A DNA stretch of 64,000 nucleotides from Sarcocystis neurona (GCA_000727475.1 KL647290.1:1982910-2046909); one strand, 5' to 3'; shown: positions 12,752 to 25,802, counted from the first letter of the stretch. Numbers and translations are program-made. Notes: a model not told the origin generated them from the sequence alone.

Positions 12752-13551
12752 TTACAGCAATTCCTCACCACTCCGCCTATCGCTGTCCATATCGTGCATC
12801 TGCTTCTGGACAAGTGACTCCAGCCCCAATCTCAGAAACTGCCCCGCGGTGGGGCTTTGACTCATTCCGCAGAAGCTGCAAGCCCTCCGGTTTCCCCAGG
12901 GAAAAGAGAGGCGAGAGGTAAGGACTCTGGTGTTGTTGACTGGGCGCCTGGCGAAAGTGAGCAGTGTGCCTGTGAAAGAGAAGCAAAGGCAGCGAGTACG
13001 TGGGGCCTAGCCATACGAGAAATTCTTCGTAGAGGGGGAGAGCTGCAGGATGTCTCGTGAGTGCCAAGGTAGTGATTTTGTCTGCGTTTGCTTCTCTTTT
13101 AGCTGGATTTCTGCTTCAGTTTCCCGATACAGACCACGTTCGCGTGTATGCATGGCTTCAATCGCGACAGGAGCGGCTGCTCGAAAGGATGCAAGCGTTT
13201 GAACCGAGCTGAGTACCCCTTCTCTCAACAGTGCCTGTGCATCGCCCACATGCAATGAGCCTCTATTTTTGTGATTTTCAGCTCTAGCAGGAAATGAAGT
13301 GTGTGTGCACGTGCAAGAGATACCTACGTCAAGAGTCTCTTGACAGGTTGACTCTACCTTTCAGTAGTAGCTGCTGATCTCTGCATCAGACGGTGTTCGT
13401 TGCTGGTACCGCTGCAGCTGTGGGCGTCAGCGCCTCTCTGACTGCCTTGATCCCCCCTTCGTATTACCGCAAGCAGTCGTCCCCCTAGTGACAGTTTGTG
13501 GGGTGGACCGTGTGTGAGAATTTTGCTCTCCTCTCTCCTGTACGCAAACAT
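12752..13551 (-). CDS. Three-exon unrecognised protein of 194 residues
   Basis: A full gene model can be built. Exon 1 (13551-13358) goes from ATG to a gtagag donor. Exon 2 (13283-13017) goes from a ctgctag acceptor to a gtatgg donor. Exon 3 (12875-12752) goes from a cttgcag acceptor to a TAA. Both introns (74 and 141 bases) interrupt codons in phase 2 and the frame is kept across them. The N-terminal third is basic. The middle is a long charged helix (LLREGVLSSVQTLASFRAAA, then REETEAEIQLKEKQ-type sequence). The C-terminus (GQFLRLGLESLVQKQMHDMD) is also helical. Composition is balanced and free of Ala, Ser or Gln runs, unlike genes further right. No domain was recognised. The gene is divergent from the STPGR gene, about 140 bases away, so the two may share a promoter. 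Confidence 0.5.
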
Positions 13552-13689
13552 TAGGAGGGAGGGCTTGCGGGGTACCTATTATATGTACACACTTTTCCGA
13601 CAGCAAGTAGCCGCCGGTGCCGCGGGTCCGTTGGCGCGCTACGAGCCCATTTCCTTCTGCCCAGATCGTGATGTACCTTGCTCTACAAT

Positions 13690-16600
13690 ATGGAGCGAGT
13701 AGCAGATCATCACTTGACTGTTCTTTCCAGCGTCCCAGCAGGTCCGAAATGGTCGTTCGGGGGCCGCGGTCGCTCTACTTCCGCGGCGCCGTCACCGGGC
13801 CCTGGAGCCTACGAGCCCACACTACGCGCCAGTAGTCCTTCCGTCCCAAGCTACGGGTAAGGAAATCAAAGGAGAGCGGCGAAAACTGCAGTAACAGTCA
13901 TCGGAGAAACGGTGTCAGTAGCATCCAGGGCATGCTTGAAGGCACTCTTGACGTATCGAGCCCCACTTGGTTCACACTTGTAAAAAGTGTCGCCGCAAGT
14001 TTCGAAATGGTAGCCGAGAAAAGAGATTCTTCCGCCATATGGTAGGCACTGCTATGTGGCAACGGGGTTATTCAAGTTTAGCCACTCCAGGACTGGAGTC
14101 AGAAAGTAAAAGATATTTCTCAGCGATAAGCAAAATAACCGAACGTATCCGCAGGGACATAAAGGACGTTTATCGAGCCGCAGCAACGCAGTAGGAGCAG
14201 CAGATGATGGACACCCGATGCTACAGGGGAGCACGGGAAGCAAGGATCGGCAGTTTGTTAAAGTCTTTCGCCGCACGTGTACTGGCCACGCCGTTCGGAA
14301 TCTTCGCTAGAATCAGTTGAGCGTCGTGGGAAGACTTTGTGCATCATCTCCACTATGAGTTCGCTTCCAGCGTAGGCACACCGGTGTAGTGTATTGCCTC
14401 TTCGAATGTAAGTCCACAATAGAATAGTGCTTTATTTCCAACGAATTTCTGGACATGCGAATAACGACAGCACTCCGGTAGAATATGGCTGTGTACAAAT
14501 ATGTGTGTGAGCGTACATGCTGATACAAACGCAGACGCTTCTCTAAACACACGCAACCGTGTGCACTATCTCTGTCTTCATGGAAATAGGAAAGGCTACT
14601 GAAACCTGGAAATTACAGACAGAAAGGCTTGACCAGCCGCGGTCTCTTCCTTGTTATCGCTGTCAGTGTACGCCGTAGATTAACTCCGGGAGTGGGGTTT
14701 CATGAGAACGAGCATTGCAGATGTGTTTCGTACTTCCACGCACTTGGGGTTTCCTCTCTGGAGCTAGGGACGAGTGTGTGCACTGATGAATCATGCCCAC
14801 GCAGACAGCTTTACATTATTGGTTTCATCACATTCGCAAAAAAGTTGTGCTCACAATCAAGCCGCACGCCCATTTGTGCAGTTTCATGTTTTTCCTTCTG
14901 CAGTCACCCTACGCACGCATATATAGATATATACGTATATATTTTAGGACTTTAGTAGATGCAAATTTGCGGCCTCTCTGAGTACGATTCCAAAGTGCTT
15001 AAAAACAGCGAGAGACAGCAAAGCATCACACACCGAATCTGTGCAGCACATGAATGTCAAGGTCTGTAGGGTCCAGAAAACGTGTTTGCAGTTGCCCAGC
15101 ACGTGTGTCTCCGCCCACCCTCCAATCGTTGCTTCATTCTTCTCCATTGACGCCGCCCCACATTGCTCTCCTCTTTTCTGAAGTAAGGTCCACGTGCTGC
15201 GGTATATTGTCCTTCCACTTTCCCCATACACAGGTAACACTGCTTCGCGACCTGCTGACTGTTTCGGCAGTTGTTGCTTCACGTCAAGTATACAATTGTT
15301 CCTGTTTGTAGGTCCTGCTTCTCAGGGCTCTGCACGGGCTTTTAATCCTGTTTCAACTGCGTACCCATACCTCGCCACTCATCCATCAACACAAGCTCGA
15401 CTGATATCCTTACGGTGGTCGCACGAAAGTGATTTGATGCGTCTGTTTCTTTTGCGTCTACTATCTATCAAAGGCCTGCGGCCGAATACAGCTCCGCGCT
15501 GTACAAAAGCACACTTATTTGCTTCGCATCCATTTGCCACGAACGATTGCATAACTCTGTGTACATAAGCAGCTGCGTGCGTGTGTGCATTTGTGCGTAC
15601 ACCCGTGTTTTGCTCCTTCTTTAGATTCGGAAATGAACCTCGTGGGAGAAACATGATTCTCGGCTATCCTGGTCCTGGGGCGTACAACCCTGCGCTGAAG
15701 CAGAACATGAGGAATGCACCTCAGTGGACAATGCCAGGAAGAAAAGCTTCGAAACAAATGGACCATTCTCCTGGACCTGGGGCATACGACTCTAAGCTGC
15801 CTTCCAGCTCTCCTTCTTACGGCGTGGGGACTGGAGGAAGAAAAATAATCTCCGCTCCAAACACACCTGGACCTGGGACCTACAATCCTCCTTACGTGGG
15901 ACATTCCTCTCCCCAGTGGGGGTACGACGCTGCCAAGTTTTTATGCTTTTTGTCTTCTGCTTTCGCTACAAGTCGTCCTCTCCTTCGTGTCTACGTCTGT
16001 CTCCCTTTGAAGAGGAAGGGACCAGAATAGTCTTCTTCGCTATCGCCATATGACAGTGTTTACCTGGTTAACATTGTACCACCTATTCGCATGCAAGCAT
16101 CCGTAGGGGTACTCTCTGGGGCACATCTTGAGTATCTCTTTGTGGACGCCTCGTATTGGTGACGCCGCCGTAGTGCGTCTACTGTGTGCAGGACATGTGT
16201 GAGACTTCCTGTCACGAGCGTCGACGCAGAGTTACACTCACAGGTCATCATGTCGCAGTTAGGAACGTACACCCATTTATATTAACGTTTGAGCACAGCA
16301 GTGTAGAAAGCCCTTTCTCCGATGTGAGATATCTGAGAACGTTTTCAGGATTAGCACAAATGATCAGAGGAGGCATTTGTGCATACGTGCTTCAATGCTC
16401 GCTTCGTTCCAGTTCACGTAGATGACAGCCATATACTGCCGATTTGTGTGACTATGTAAGATCGCTTATAAGAGTCAAGAGACGTACACATGCACACACG
16501 CACAGGCACATTTTTCAAATGAAGAAATTGTAGGTTTCACCAGTGGGACCGTGGTCAACGGCCACTTCACCGTCCCTAAGCGACTGTACAAATTCAGAGC

Positions 16601-19600
16601 AGTAAACGTCCGCGTGGACGAAAGAGTGCATGAGCTCTTGACCTCCCAGCTAGTGATCAGGGGCACACGCCTGCGCTGACTTGTATTGTCACCTACGGCA
16701 GGCGCACAGAAGTGCTGGGACTCAACGACGTATACTAGCCGCACGCGCACAGACACGTGGGAAAAATTTCTTCTGAGATAAACACTGTAAAATCATCAAC
16801 CCTACGAATACGTATGTAAGGCACCATCCATGCGTAAACATGTGTTTCCGCTTCTTACCTGGACTTCCCGCTTTTTCGCCAGAAGGTGTTCATTTCAGCC
16901 CCTGTTACTGCTGCTCCTCATACTTCCCAGAGAATACGGAGGTACGAGGTACTGTACGTGTGGAGACACTTGCTGTTTTCAGCATGGGCACAGGGATACG
17001 GTCGGGCGCGCTGGGACAGGCAAAAGACTCTTTCATGCCAGGTCCGGGGGCCTACACGCTACCAAGCAAACTCCAGACAGGTCCGCAATATTCGATGGGT
17101 GCGAGGGGAGAAGTTAAGCCTCGAGAGGGCACTCCAGGGCCAGGTGCCTACCAAGCGCGACTTCCTGAGAAGGACGCTGGGAAGTATAGGTTAGTCTTTT
17201 GCCGTGATCGAAACTTTCGGTTGATGATGAACTCTAAAGCAAACGCCCTTAACAGATTACCACTCTCAGCGCAGCTGTTGTGCCTGACGTGCAGAAGAAG
17301 CACCCTCTCTCCGTGGGTGTCTCGAACTTAAGATCCTTGTCTGCGCCTTCGCGCATGTACGTGCGACATTGTCACGAAATGAGAAGTTGCAGGCATGAGT
17401 GAGATCAATGGATGGTAGAATGGACGCAGAACGTTGCCCGGTAACGCGGACCATGCACCCTGGGTTTTTCTTCTCTCCTCGTCGCGGGTGTGTGCTGCTT
17501 GGTAGTATTGGACTTGACCAACATCAGCATCATTAAGATTTCGTGATGGACACATGAAGACGTGCGAAGGCATTACTTCTCGTGGCTTCTCCTGCGGATC
17601 TGTGTTACGTTACAGCGATAAGGAGGACATTGAATCATGTGCTATGGTCGTTTTAACATGGGTATGAAGCGGGCCGCTGTGGTTTTTTTTGTCTCCCTTC
17701 CTGCGGACCGTGCGGGTATCTATCCCTGTACCTGTAGCTTTGGAATGAAAACATCAGCAGCAACTTTCGGAGGAAACTCTCCAGGCCCCGCAGCCTACAA
17801 TCCAGCCATAACGGCCGCGCGCTCCCACAGCCCTCAGTGGACATTTGGAAGTCAGGATCGCAGCAGCAAAACCGCGTCGGGCACGCCGGGGCCCGGCCAG
17901 TACAATCCGATGCAAAGCGCAAGGAAACAACCGCCGGCGTGGAGGTAAGCTGCCTCAAACCATCGATGCGCAGTACGAAAAGTACGGGTCTCAGATCATA
18001 CAAAGAACCCCTGCCGTGCAGCAGTGCATATTCACACGCGCGTGTGCGGGCACAGAGTAAACATCTAAGAACGTGCTCGTAGCTTATTGCGTGAACAGCC
18101 GCACAAATCTATCTGAGTACCACGGCTTACACTAGTCACCTTGTACACGTGTGTATGCCCGCATAAGGAGAACCGCCTTCTACAGTATTTATCCAAATGT
18201 ATTACACAATGACCTGAGCCTAACGTGAGTGAACAAGATAACTTCGTTGCGTCGCTGCAGAAAGAGATCGTGCAGAGGTGCAGTCGGAGCATTCCGCAGC
18301 AGAGATGTGCTCCTACCGCAGAGCATCATGTCTCCCTGCGATACGTGAGTAGCTGCTTCCACGATGATCGTGCGGGTGTGTGGGGTGCGGCGCGCAAACT
18401 TGTGTGTGTCTGTGCCCAACGCTGAAAATATATGTTCTGCAGTATTTACGAAAATGTATCGTCACATTCACGTTAGATTTTCCGACTTGGAATTGGAAAC
18501 AGACCTACATTCATGTACGTCTCCGTATTACTTTTTTCACCTGTTCTCGCCGGTTACCTTGGTGTGTTCAGTTTCGGAGGAGGAGGAGAAAGGAGTTTTT
18601 ACAGCAAAAGTGATTCGCCCGCACCTGGGACTTACACACTATCGTCTCGTCTTGGAGAAGGCGCCAAGTGAGTCGACACACGATTGATGTATAGAAACAA
18701 ACAAAGCAAGTGAGCAAGGTGGAGACAGAAGATACCGAACGTAGCTGAAATACAACCGGTAACCGGCGGCTAATCAGATGAAGATTCTTCCTGTTGACAG
18801 AACGCATAAGCAGTGTAAGGAGAATCTTGATTATTACAGATGCAAACAGTATAGGTTGTAGAAGTCTCTCATTTAACGTAAACAAAAGGACAAAGTGGTT
18901 TTGCAGAACTGAGAAGAAGACACACTGTTGTGGTACTACGCCCTTGAATGACTACTGAGAAATGCACACGTGTACGCGTATACTTCTACATTTTTACGAT
19001 TAGATGGTTGAACACGGCAGGACGCTGCTTGTGAAAAGGAATAAGCGACTCTCAGGAGAAAGACAAATATTTCTCGCCTTCAGGGAGGCAGGAGGTGAGG
19101 GGGAAGTGCAGATGGTCATTTTGCAGAGAAGCACCAGAAGTGTGCAGAAGAATCATTTGTCAGAGGTGATTGAATAGCCTAACGTTGACTCTGACGACGG
19201 CGGTACGCTTGCCGGGGATTACTGCGTTAGTGACAAAAAGCGGAGCAGTCTGGTTCACGGAGAAGCAGAAAGATATCTGTCGTTCGTAATCACTAAACAC
19301 ACATAAGCGAACAACAACGAACGCATCAGCGCACAATAGACTGCAAACTCCATCTGCAGCGCACAGCTAGAACGCCGGGGACCTATAGATACCATGAGAG
19401 TTCAGACGACAAAAAGAAGGACAATAAAAGACAACAATGCGGAACCCTCCATGGTGTCGGAATGTAAACCAATTTATTGCAAAAAATCCAGCCAGCGGCC
19501 GTGGGGGCGTTGGAGGAGGCACCGCTCCTCCGGTAGGTAAAGAAGAACGCATCAAGCGTAACACAATAACGGAGACGCAGAAGAAGGATGGAGTAAGAAA

Positions 19601-22600
19601 AATCCTGAAACGCAAGCAGCTTTACAGAGGTGTGCATTGGGAAAACATGCAAATGGGCGCCACAGTCGTGTGAGTCGTGGAGACCGAAATGAGGGAGGAG
19701 AACGACAAACTAAGCACAACGGCAGGGAGCACGCAAGAAGAGCCAGAAAGGAGGCCACGTACTGCTTGTCTGGATTAAGGAACACCGCAGCACGACCCCA
19801 GAGACAAAGAAGTCACAGGGATGCCTACTGTAGCGTGAAGGAGTGATTGGTGGAGGACTAATTGCGTAAGTAGGAAAGCATGTCTCACGTACATTGCTTT
19901 CTATCTGTCAATCTATCTGCGTATCTTTTCAATACCTAAGTACGTACTTCCGACGGCCTGTACACCGACAGACAGGTTGTTATGCCGGTGAAGGTGAGGA
20001 AAAGCCACCGGACTTCTTCGGCTCTTGCAAAGCAGGGAAGCGTGCACGACTGAACATAATAGCTACGAAAACTGAAGTTTTCTCCTCCTAGGCTTCAAAT
20101 TACTGTACAATGATGGAATCTCTGTAGCATGCACGCTTCCACGTGGGAAAGTGCCACCTGCAGAGCAGCCTTGTCTTCCATATCGCTTCCTATTCATGTA
20201 GGCGGAAAAATACTGTTTCTTTTGGGCTCTGCACTGCAGGTATTCTATTGGCACGCAGAGACGTATTGACTGGAATGTTCAGCGTCAAGACATTCCTGGT
20301 AACTTCAGCGTTCATCTTCTACAGTGCCAATCGAAATGTATTACCTACAGCACCTCCTGTCAGCTTTCGTCTACACACTTAATCACCTCGGTGTCTCCGC
20401 TACAGAACAACAGCTAATCTTCCCTCCTCAATAGCGGCAGCAGCAGTAGACAACAATAATTATAGCCTCGCTTGTACGTGTAGCGACTCTTCGAAAATCC
20501 TTGTCTGACTACAGCCCCTTTGCAAAGCTACGTACTAACTAGTGAGTGAAAAGAGGCCCCTTTTTAACATAAGGCGCCTTTTTTAAAAGAAGGAAGAGTC
20601 AATCAGTGTTGACCGTCGCAAACACGTTTGCGTGCCTGAGGCAGCGAGAGGAGCTACGTACGCACTTTATAGCCCTTGAAGCGCAGTCTGCAATATTGTA
20701 CGACGCTTGAGTAAAATGGCATACATGCGTCAAAGCAACGTCGGAAAATTCCGGCGAAACGGAAATATGCAGACGAACATGAGTGAATCAAAGACAAAGA
20801 TACGCACACGAACATAAGCGAATCACCCTACACGCTCGTACAAGTCAACTTATGCACACATGTGCGCGATGTGCAAAGAAAATCTTCGGGTTCACTTTTC
20901 ACAAGCCCGCTAGCTGTGACCTGCCTCGACTGGAGTGATTGTTCCTGAATATTTGGAGAGTAGGCGGAGAAGAGCAGCATCCGTACAACTGCCGGTGAGT
21001 GTTTCCGTAAGCGTGTGGGTGTGTGCGCACATACGCGTATTTGTATGTACATTGCTTTGATAGATACACACATAGATACGTCTGAGCAAGCAGGAATGGT
21101 GCGACTTAGAGGATACTGCGTCTTAAGAAATCCGTTCAAGACTGAAAGTAGCAACTAACAGGACCCTAGTTCCAGCACGTTTAAAGTGTGCTGCTGTGTC
21201 CTTGTCGCCTCCTCTTGTCAGGACCCTGCACTTACGACCCCAAAATAAGTGACGCCGCACCAAAGTGGGGCTTCGGCAGCTCCCAGCGACAGCCTCTCTC
21301 TCTGACGCTTGCCACGCCAGGTCCAGGTGGGGATATGAAATATGTGAATACATGAGTTTGAACGTGGTTATACATCTTCGTATACATATGCGTACACTGG
21401 TGGCTGTCCATCTGCATAGAGAAAATAATTATTTGCACAAGTCTTCGAACGGCACAGAGAAGTCCCTCTGTGAGGTCTTACGTTGTGCACACTTTCTAAA
21501 GACCAAGCGACAGTTCGGAGAAGTACACAGCATCGGCACCCTTGTACTTGCGTACATATATGCGTATGTGACGTAGTGCAGTACCGCACATGCATGCGCA
21601 GATTCTTCAGCCATTCTGAAGGCACGACGCCATGCTCACACAAACCCCGCTACACACGTGTGGCCTTGTGGGTCTAAGGTTACACGTAGACCCGTGTAAA
21701 TACGAAATGACACGCGCGTTATATCACTTCGTGGCTACTTCAAAGCAGATTAGTAGTCTAACAGTACATCGAAGACATTGCTACCAGATAGAGAAACGCG
21801 CATGCACAAAGGATGCATTCCCGCCCGCATTTCGATATGTGTCTTCCATACGTACTCCATCTAGCAGCTAGACGGACATCATGTTCTTGGTTGCATTTCG
21901 GCGTTTCTGACTCTGTCTCCGCGTAGACTCTTTCTCTTTGCCGTTAAGACTGCGGTTGAGGCAGGGCCGCTCTGCCTGCAGCTAGTCTTTCCTGATCTTC
22001 CTTGATACAGTCAATGGGGTTCGGTTGGTCTCATCGTCTCGGCGCTGCTGCTTTCTGTTTCCTGTCAGTTTCACTGGCGGCCGACAACTGGTGGTGGTGG
22101 TGGTTGGTGAAGTGGTGCGCTTTACTGTTTTGGATTTTCTGTCGCGGTTCTATGAATGCATCCCAACAGGCAGACTCGGTTATTGTGTAGTGCATCTGTC
22201 TGCGTGATTTTCGTGACAAGTGGACGTCTATTTCCACCAGAAGACGTACAACAGGTATTATGTAATACGGCAATCATCTGAACGTCTGGACATACGTGTG
22301 TCACTTCAGAGTTCAGGCCGTTTTGCTGCATATTCATTACTGCCCGAGTTCGTTACAATTTGCCCCCCCCGAAGAACATTACACACCCTTCTTATTTTCT
22401 TTTAGGCCAACCGTCATCTATACTTCCAGGGAACGCACCTGCCGCGAAATATGCGCGAGTCACCGTATGCCGCGAAATTTCTGCTGACGATGTGAACGCA
22501 GGCAGTTATAATGTAAAAGAGTCGTCAAGCGCCCCACAGTGGACATTGAACCCTAGAAGAGGCGACGTCACGGCAGGGGGGTAGGTTATGGTCGATTTAC

Positions 22601-23699
22601 AGTCGCAGAGAGAAGCCGCAGCAGCAGTAAAATATGCACACTGCACAGTATCAGCAGGAGAGCTATTTCTGCGTGTTTGTCTTTCCTGAGGGCACACGCT
22701 TCACTAGTGTCAGGCGGATTCTCTCGGCATATCTTCTGTTGTAATAACAGTCATGCATGCGCGACGTGGCGGACGCGCGCATGGCTGTGGGTATACACAT
22801 ACAGTACACGTGTGTGTATACGTGTATGTGCATGTAGTCACGCTGACACCACTACGCCGGATATAGGTTTTGTTGTATGTTTTCCACATACAATACGTGT
22901 GTGTGTACACGTGTATGTGCGTGTAGTTACTCTGACATCACTACGCCGGATGTAGAATTAATTTGCGTCCAACATAAGCAGCCGACTCCTTTCGACCAAC
23001 GGTACACGCGTATAGTGTGTGATGCACAATCTTGTAAGCTTGATCACACGCGTACCTAGAGTAACCTTTTCGACTCTGACTCCTGCAACTTAACCTACTG
23101 TTCACTGGGTTTCTCGACCTACGAAGACAGACTGCGCGTCGGTGAGCTTTCGCGGATACGTGTCCGCTCCTGTACGGGCAGCACGATAGTTCGGCTGCTG
23201 GTTCCCTTGAGTTGACGCTGACCGTATTCGAATAAACAGGAGGGCTACATAGGTACATTCCGTCGGTCTCTACCACAAGGTATCATTATGTTGCTCCCGT
23301 CTTGCTGTCGTTGCTTGACTTCATGACTACCCTGCCCTGTCTTCCTCTCACGCAAACGGACAGCGTTGGTTTGATTGTGATGAAGAAATCCAAACACGTT
23401 TTGGTACCCTTCCTTCACGTAATTTTGTGTTACTCTTCAATTGCTACAATGTATTCAATTAGCTGTTTTATTGTCCTGGCGTTAGTATAAAGTGACTCCG
23501 CCGGCTCACTGCAAAAAAGTGAACCTTGTGAGTTAGACAAAATTCACCTGTTACCTATTGTGCAAACGTGTAGATAATATTCGTGCTTGCCGACCGTCCT
23601 CATTCGAAAGTGCTATTCCACCACACTGTCTCGTTTTGCAGGAATGCGAACAAAGACGGAGGCAAGCTTGGGTCGATCTACACAACTTTTGGATATTAA
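13690..23699 (+). CDS. Sperm-tail PG-rich repeat (STPGR/SHIPPO-like) protein
   Basis: At least eight plus-strand exons carry PGPGxYxP motifs, the signature of the sperm-tail PG-rich repeat family (SHIPPO1/ODF3 type) that decorates axonemal and cortical microtubules. Exons: 13690-13856, 15625-15921, 16983-17189, 17738-17944, 18572-18667, 21222-21326, 22406-22580 and 23642-23699 (TAA stop). Motifs include SPGPGAYEP, YPGPGAYNP, TPGPGTYNP, MPGPGAYTL, TPGPGAYQA, TPGPGQYNP and SPAPGTYTL, with PQW or PKW followed by FG between repeats. Introns 1-4 are all phase 2 and split the codon just before a new (F/M)G, so each exon is one or more repeat units. The exon at 18572 ends in phase 2 but the one at 21222 needs phase 1, so at least one exon in the 2.5 kb between them is missing from this model. 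The start is uncertain: ATG 13690 is in frame, but ttctttccag at 13730 could be an acceptor and the first exon could lie upstream. A role in the microgamete flagellum or subpellicular microtubules is inferred from the family. Confidence 0.8.
22803..22955. repeat. Imperfect 89-bp tandem duplication in an STPGR intron
   Basis: Two copies offset by 89 bases share the order ACGTGTGTGTATACGTGTAT, then a GTGTAGT(C/T)AC segment, then CACTACGCCGGAT. The word ctacgccgg occurs at 22852 and again at 22941. The block lies in the intron before the last exon of the STPGR gene and has no coding potential. Confidence 0.7.
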
Positions 23700-24730
23700 G
23701 CAGGTGTAGTTGAGACTACGAAGACCACCCTCGTACACACGGGTAGTGCTGCATCCAACCAATAAGAGCTTCTTCGAGTGAAGAGGACGATACGGTGGAA
23801 CACCTTTGAATCTCAGCGCTTCAAGGAGAAACGCAGTTCGAGAGATCGCACAAAGATACACTACATGTAAATACAAAGGACTATTCTGCAGTTTGATAGA
23901 TCGCACGCACATACGCTACACTTTGACGTACAGGAACTCTTCTGAAAATCTCTGGAGTCTACGGGCCGAAGTGGTGTGAAGCGCGTTTTTTTCCCACACA
24001 GCGGGTAACGACGTATGTATCGGTCACAGAGGACTTGATATCTGCATTTAGATGTACGAACCGGGGAAATCGAACACGCCATCTTGACCTGACAGGCGTG
24101 TTATTTTCACTGGTCAACGGTACTGTACGGAAGCGATCGCGTAGGCTACAAGCGCAGACAGATTCTACGCTTCGCAGAAAACAGCTGCACCTTGTCCTCA
24201 ACAGTGCCGTTTGTAGCTCTCAAATCAACGACATGTACGTGTGGCACCTTCACGAATGTGTACTAGCGTGAGGTGTCCATTTCTTGTCAACCTTCACGCA
24301 TGCGGAGCCTTTTGTTCTCATCGTGGATTTTTTCCACGGGATTAGCTTGAGCGTGGATGGTCACAGGAGTGCTCCTATCGCGTACGGTCAGTCCAGCCAC
24401 TTGGTTGGCTGCCGCAACGGATCGCTTCCGGTGCGTGACTGCGTCCTGAAAGCTGAGCCTTCTTTCCTCTTATGTGAAATCGAATGTCTCACATTGGTGA
24501 GGCCTGTGGCAGACTGCCCGGAATTCAAACGAATTCACACAAAAGTGCGTTTTTGGCTGCTGCTGCACGGACAACCCGCGCTGCGTGGCGTGACCGATAC
24601 ATGGCTGAAAGGTCGTGGGTAGCCGAACTACTGCTTTAATTGTTGCATCGCCGACGCCTTTGTTGTTAGTCCAGTGGACAGCGATCCTAATGGCAATTGT
24701 TGGTGCTGCAACACGTCATGCTGAAATGAG
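23700..24730. other. No confident gene between STPGR and the next minus-strand frame
   Basis: A plus-strand frame at 24284-24622 (113 codons with the stop) has balanced composition and ends at a stop just before the minus-strand candidate, but it starts at a non-ATG codon and could not be linked to other exons. The interval otherwise holds only short frames. It should contain the 3' ends of the STPGR gene and of the convergent minus-strand gene. Confidence 0.3.
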
Positions 24731-25087
24731 TTACTGTTGTGGCTCCTGTTGGCCCTCTGGAGCTTCGGACAGCGATCCGTATGGCTGCTGTTGCCGCGGC
24801 ACGTCTGTGTTTCCTGCTGGCTCTCTGGGAGTTTGGGGAACTTCCACATCTAGTCTGCAACGTTCGTGCACACCTTTGGCACCCCTTGTGGAGACGTGTC
24901 TTCGTCGTCCTGCCTCCGAAGAAGATACACGAACACTGGTTAGGAACGCACTAAAACGTGCACGGGGTGAACGCCTTCCGCGTTCTGATGGTGTAGAGGC
25001 AAATTCTTTTTGGTGCTTCATCCTTTTGGTGAAGTCTTGTTGAGCGCCTGGTCGGAAGTCACTCATCATTTCTTGTTTTAAGTACAT
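24731..25087 (-). CDS. Unrecognised basic, disordered protein or terminal exon
   Basis: A minus-strand frame of 118 codons starts at an ATG (MYLKQEMMSDFRPGAQQDFT) and ends QQEPQQ at a TAA. The sequence is rich in Arg, Ser, Pro, Glu and Gln, almost free of Cys and clearly less biased than the overlapping plus-strand frame, which is packed with Cys and Ser. It looks like a largely disordered basic protein. A ctcag acceptor lies 17 bases before the ATG in a position that keeps the frame open, so this may be the last exon of a longer gene from the right. No domain was recognised. Confidence 0.4.
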   Translation of the reverse strand: MYLKQEMMSDFRPGAQQDFTKRMKHQKEFASTPSERGRRSPRARFSAFLTSVRVSSSEAGRRRHVSTRGAKGVHERCRLDVEVPQTPREPAGNTDVPRQQQPYGSLSEAPEGQQEPQQ

Positions 25088-25802
25088 AGGAAGGTCAGCT
25101 GCTGAGTGTAAGTTCTGGATATATCAACGTCGGCGTTCATTAATAAGAAAATTGGGGACGTAGAGCGAACCACTCTATCGCTGAAGGCCTGCCGGCGTGG
25201 TGCAGCAGCAGCGGACGCTGTGACGCACTCTCGACGAAACTTTTTGTACGTGCTGACACGGTGCGTGACAAACACATGAGAAGCCAAGCGCAAATTGTAC
25301 GCACCCTGCGTGACAATCACATGGCGAACTGGGCCGTTACATGTACCTTTCTATCTAAGGTATAAGCGTAGCAGATCAATCCACTGTACGTACCCGTATA
25401 CAAGCACGTACGTGCATATACGTGTACGTTAGTGGTTTTGTAATAAATAATAAACATATACGTGCACATATACGAACAGTCCGGTAGTCAGGTCTACACG
25501 AGACACCGCTCAGGACAGTTTGCAACTGAGTTGTAAATCAGCAGAGAGGACACCATTATCTGTGTTGTCCCTAAACCTATACTTTTGTCATTTTGTACTC
25601 TTGCACGCTCGTACAAAGAGGATTTTCGACGGTATTCTCAGCGCGCATGTCCGGGCTACAGCTCATTACGCGCTATGGGTACACGCACAGATGTACGCAG
25701 AAAACACATTAGAATACGTTGGAAAAGTGTCCTGCAACCCACCTATAAATGTAACAACGTATATATACGCACATACAGGTAGATACATAGATGCGTAGAC
25801 GG
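25088..25802. other. No confident gene; TA/ACGT-rich
   Basis: A minus-strand frame from 25320 to 25078 (STYKKFRRECVTASAAAAPR and onward) might be an exon upstream of the basic protein, but no donor in a matching phase was found. TACGTG-type microsatellite words occupy about 25385-25480. Confidence 0.3.
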
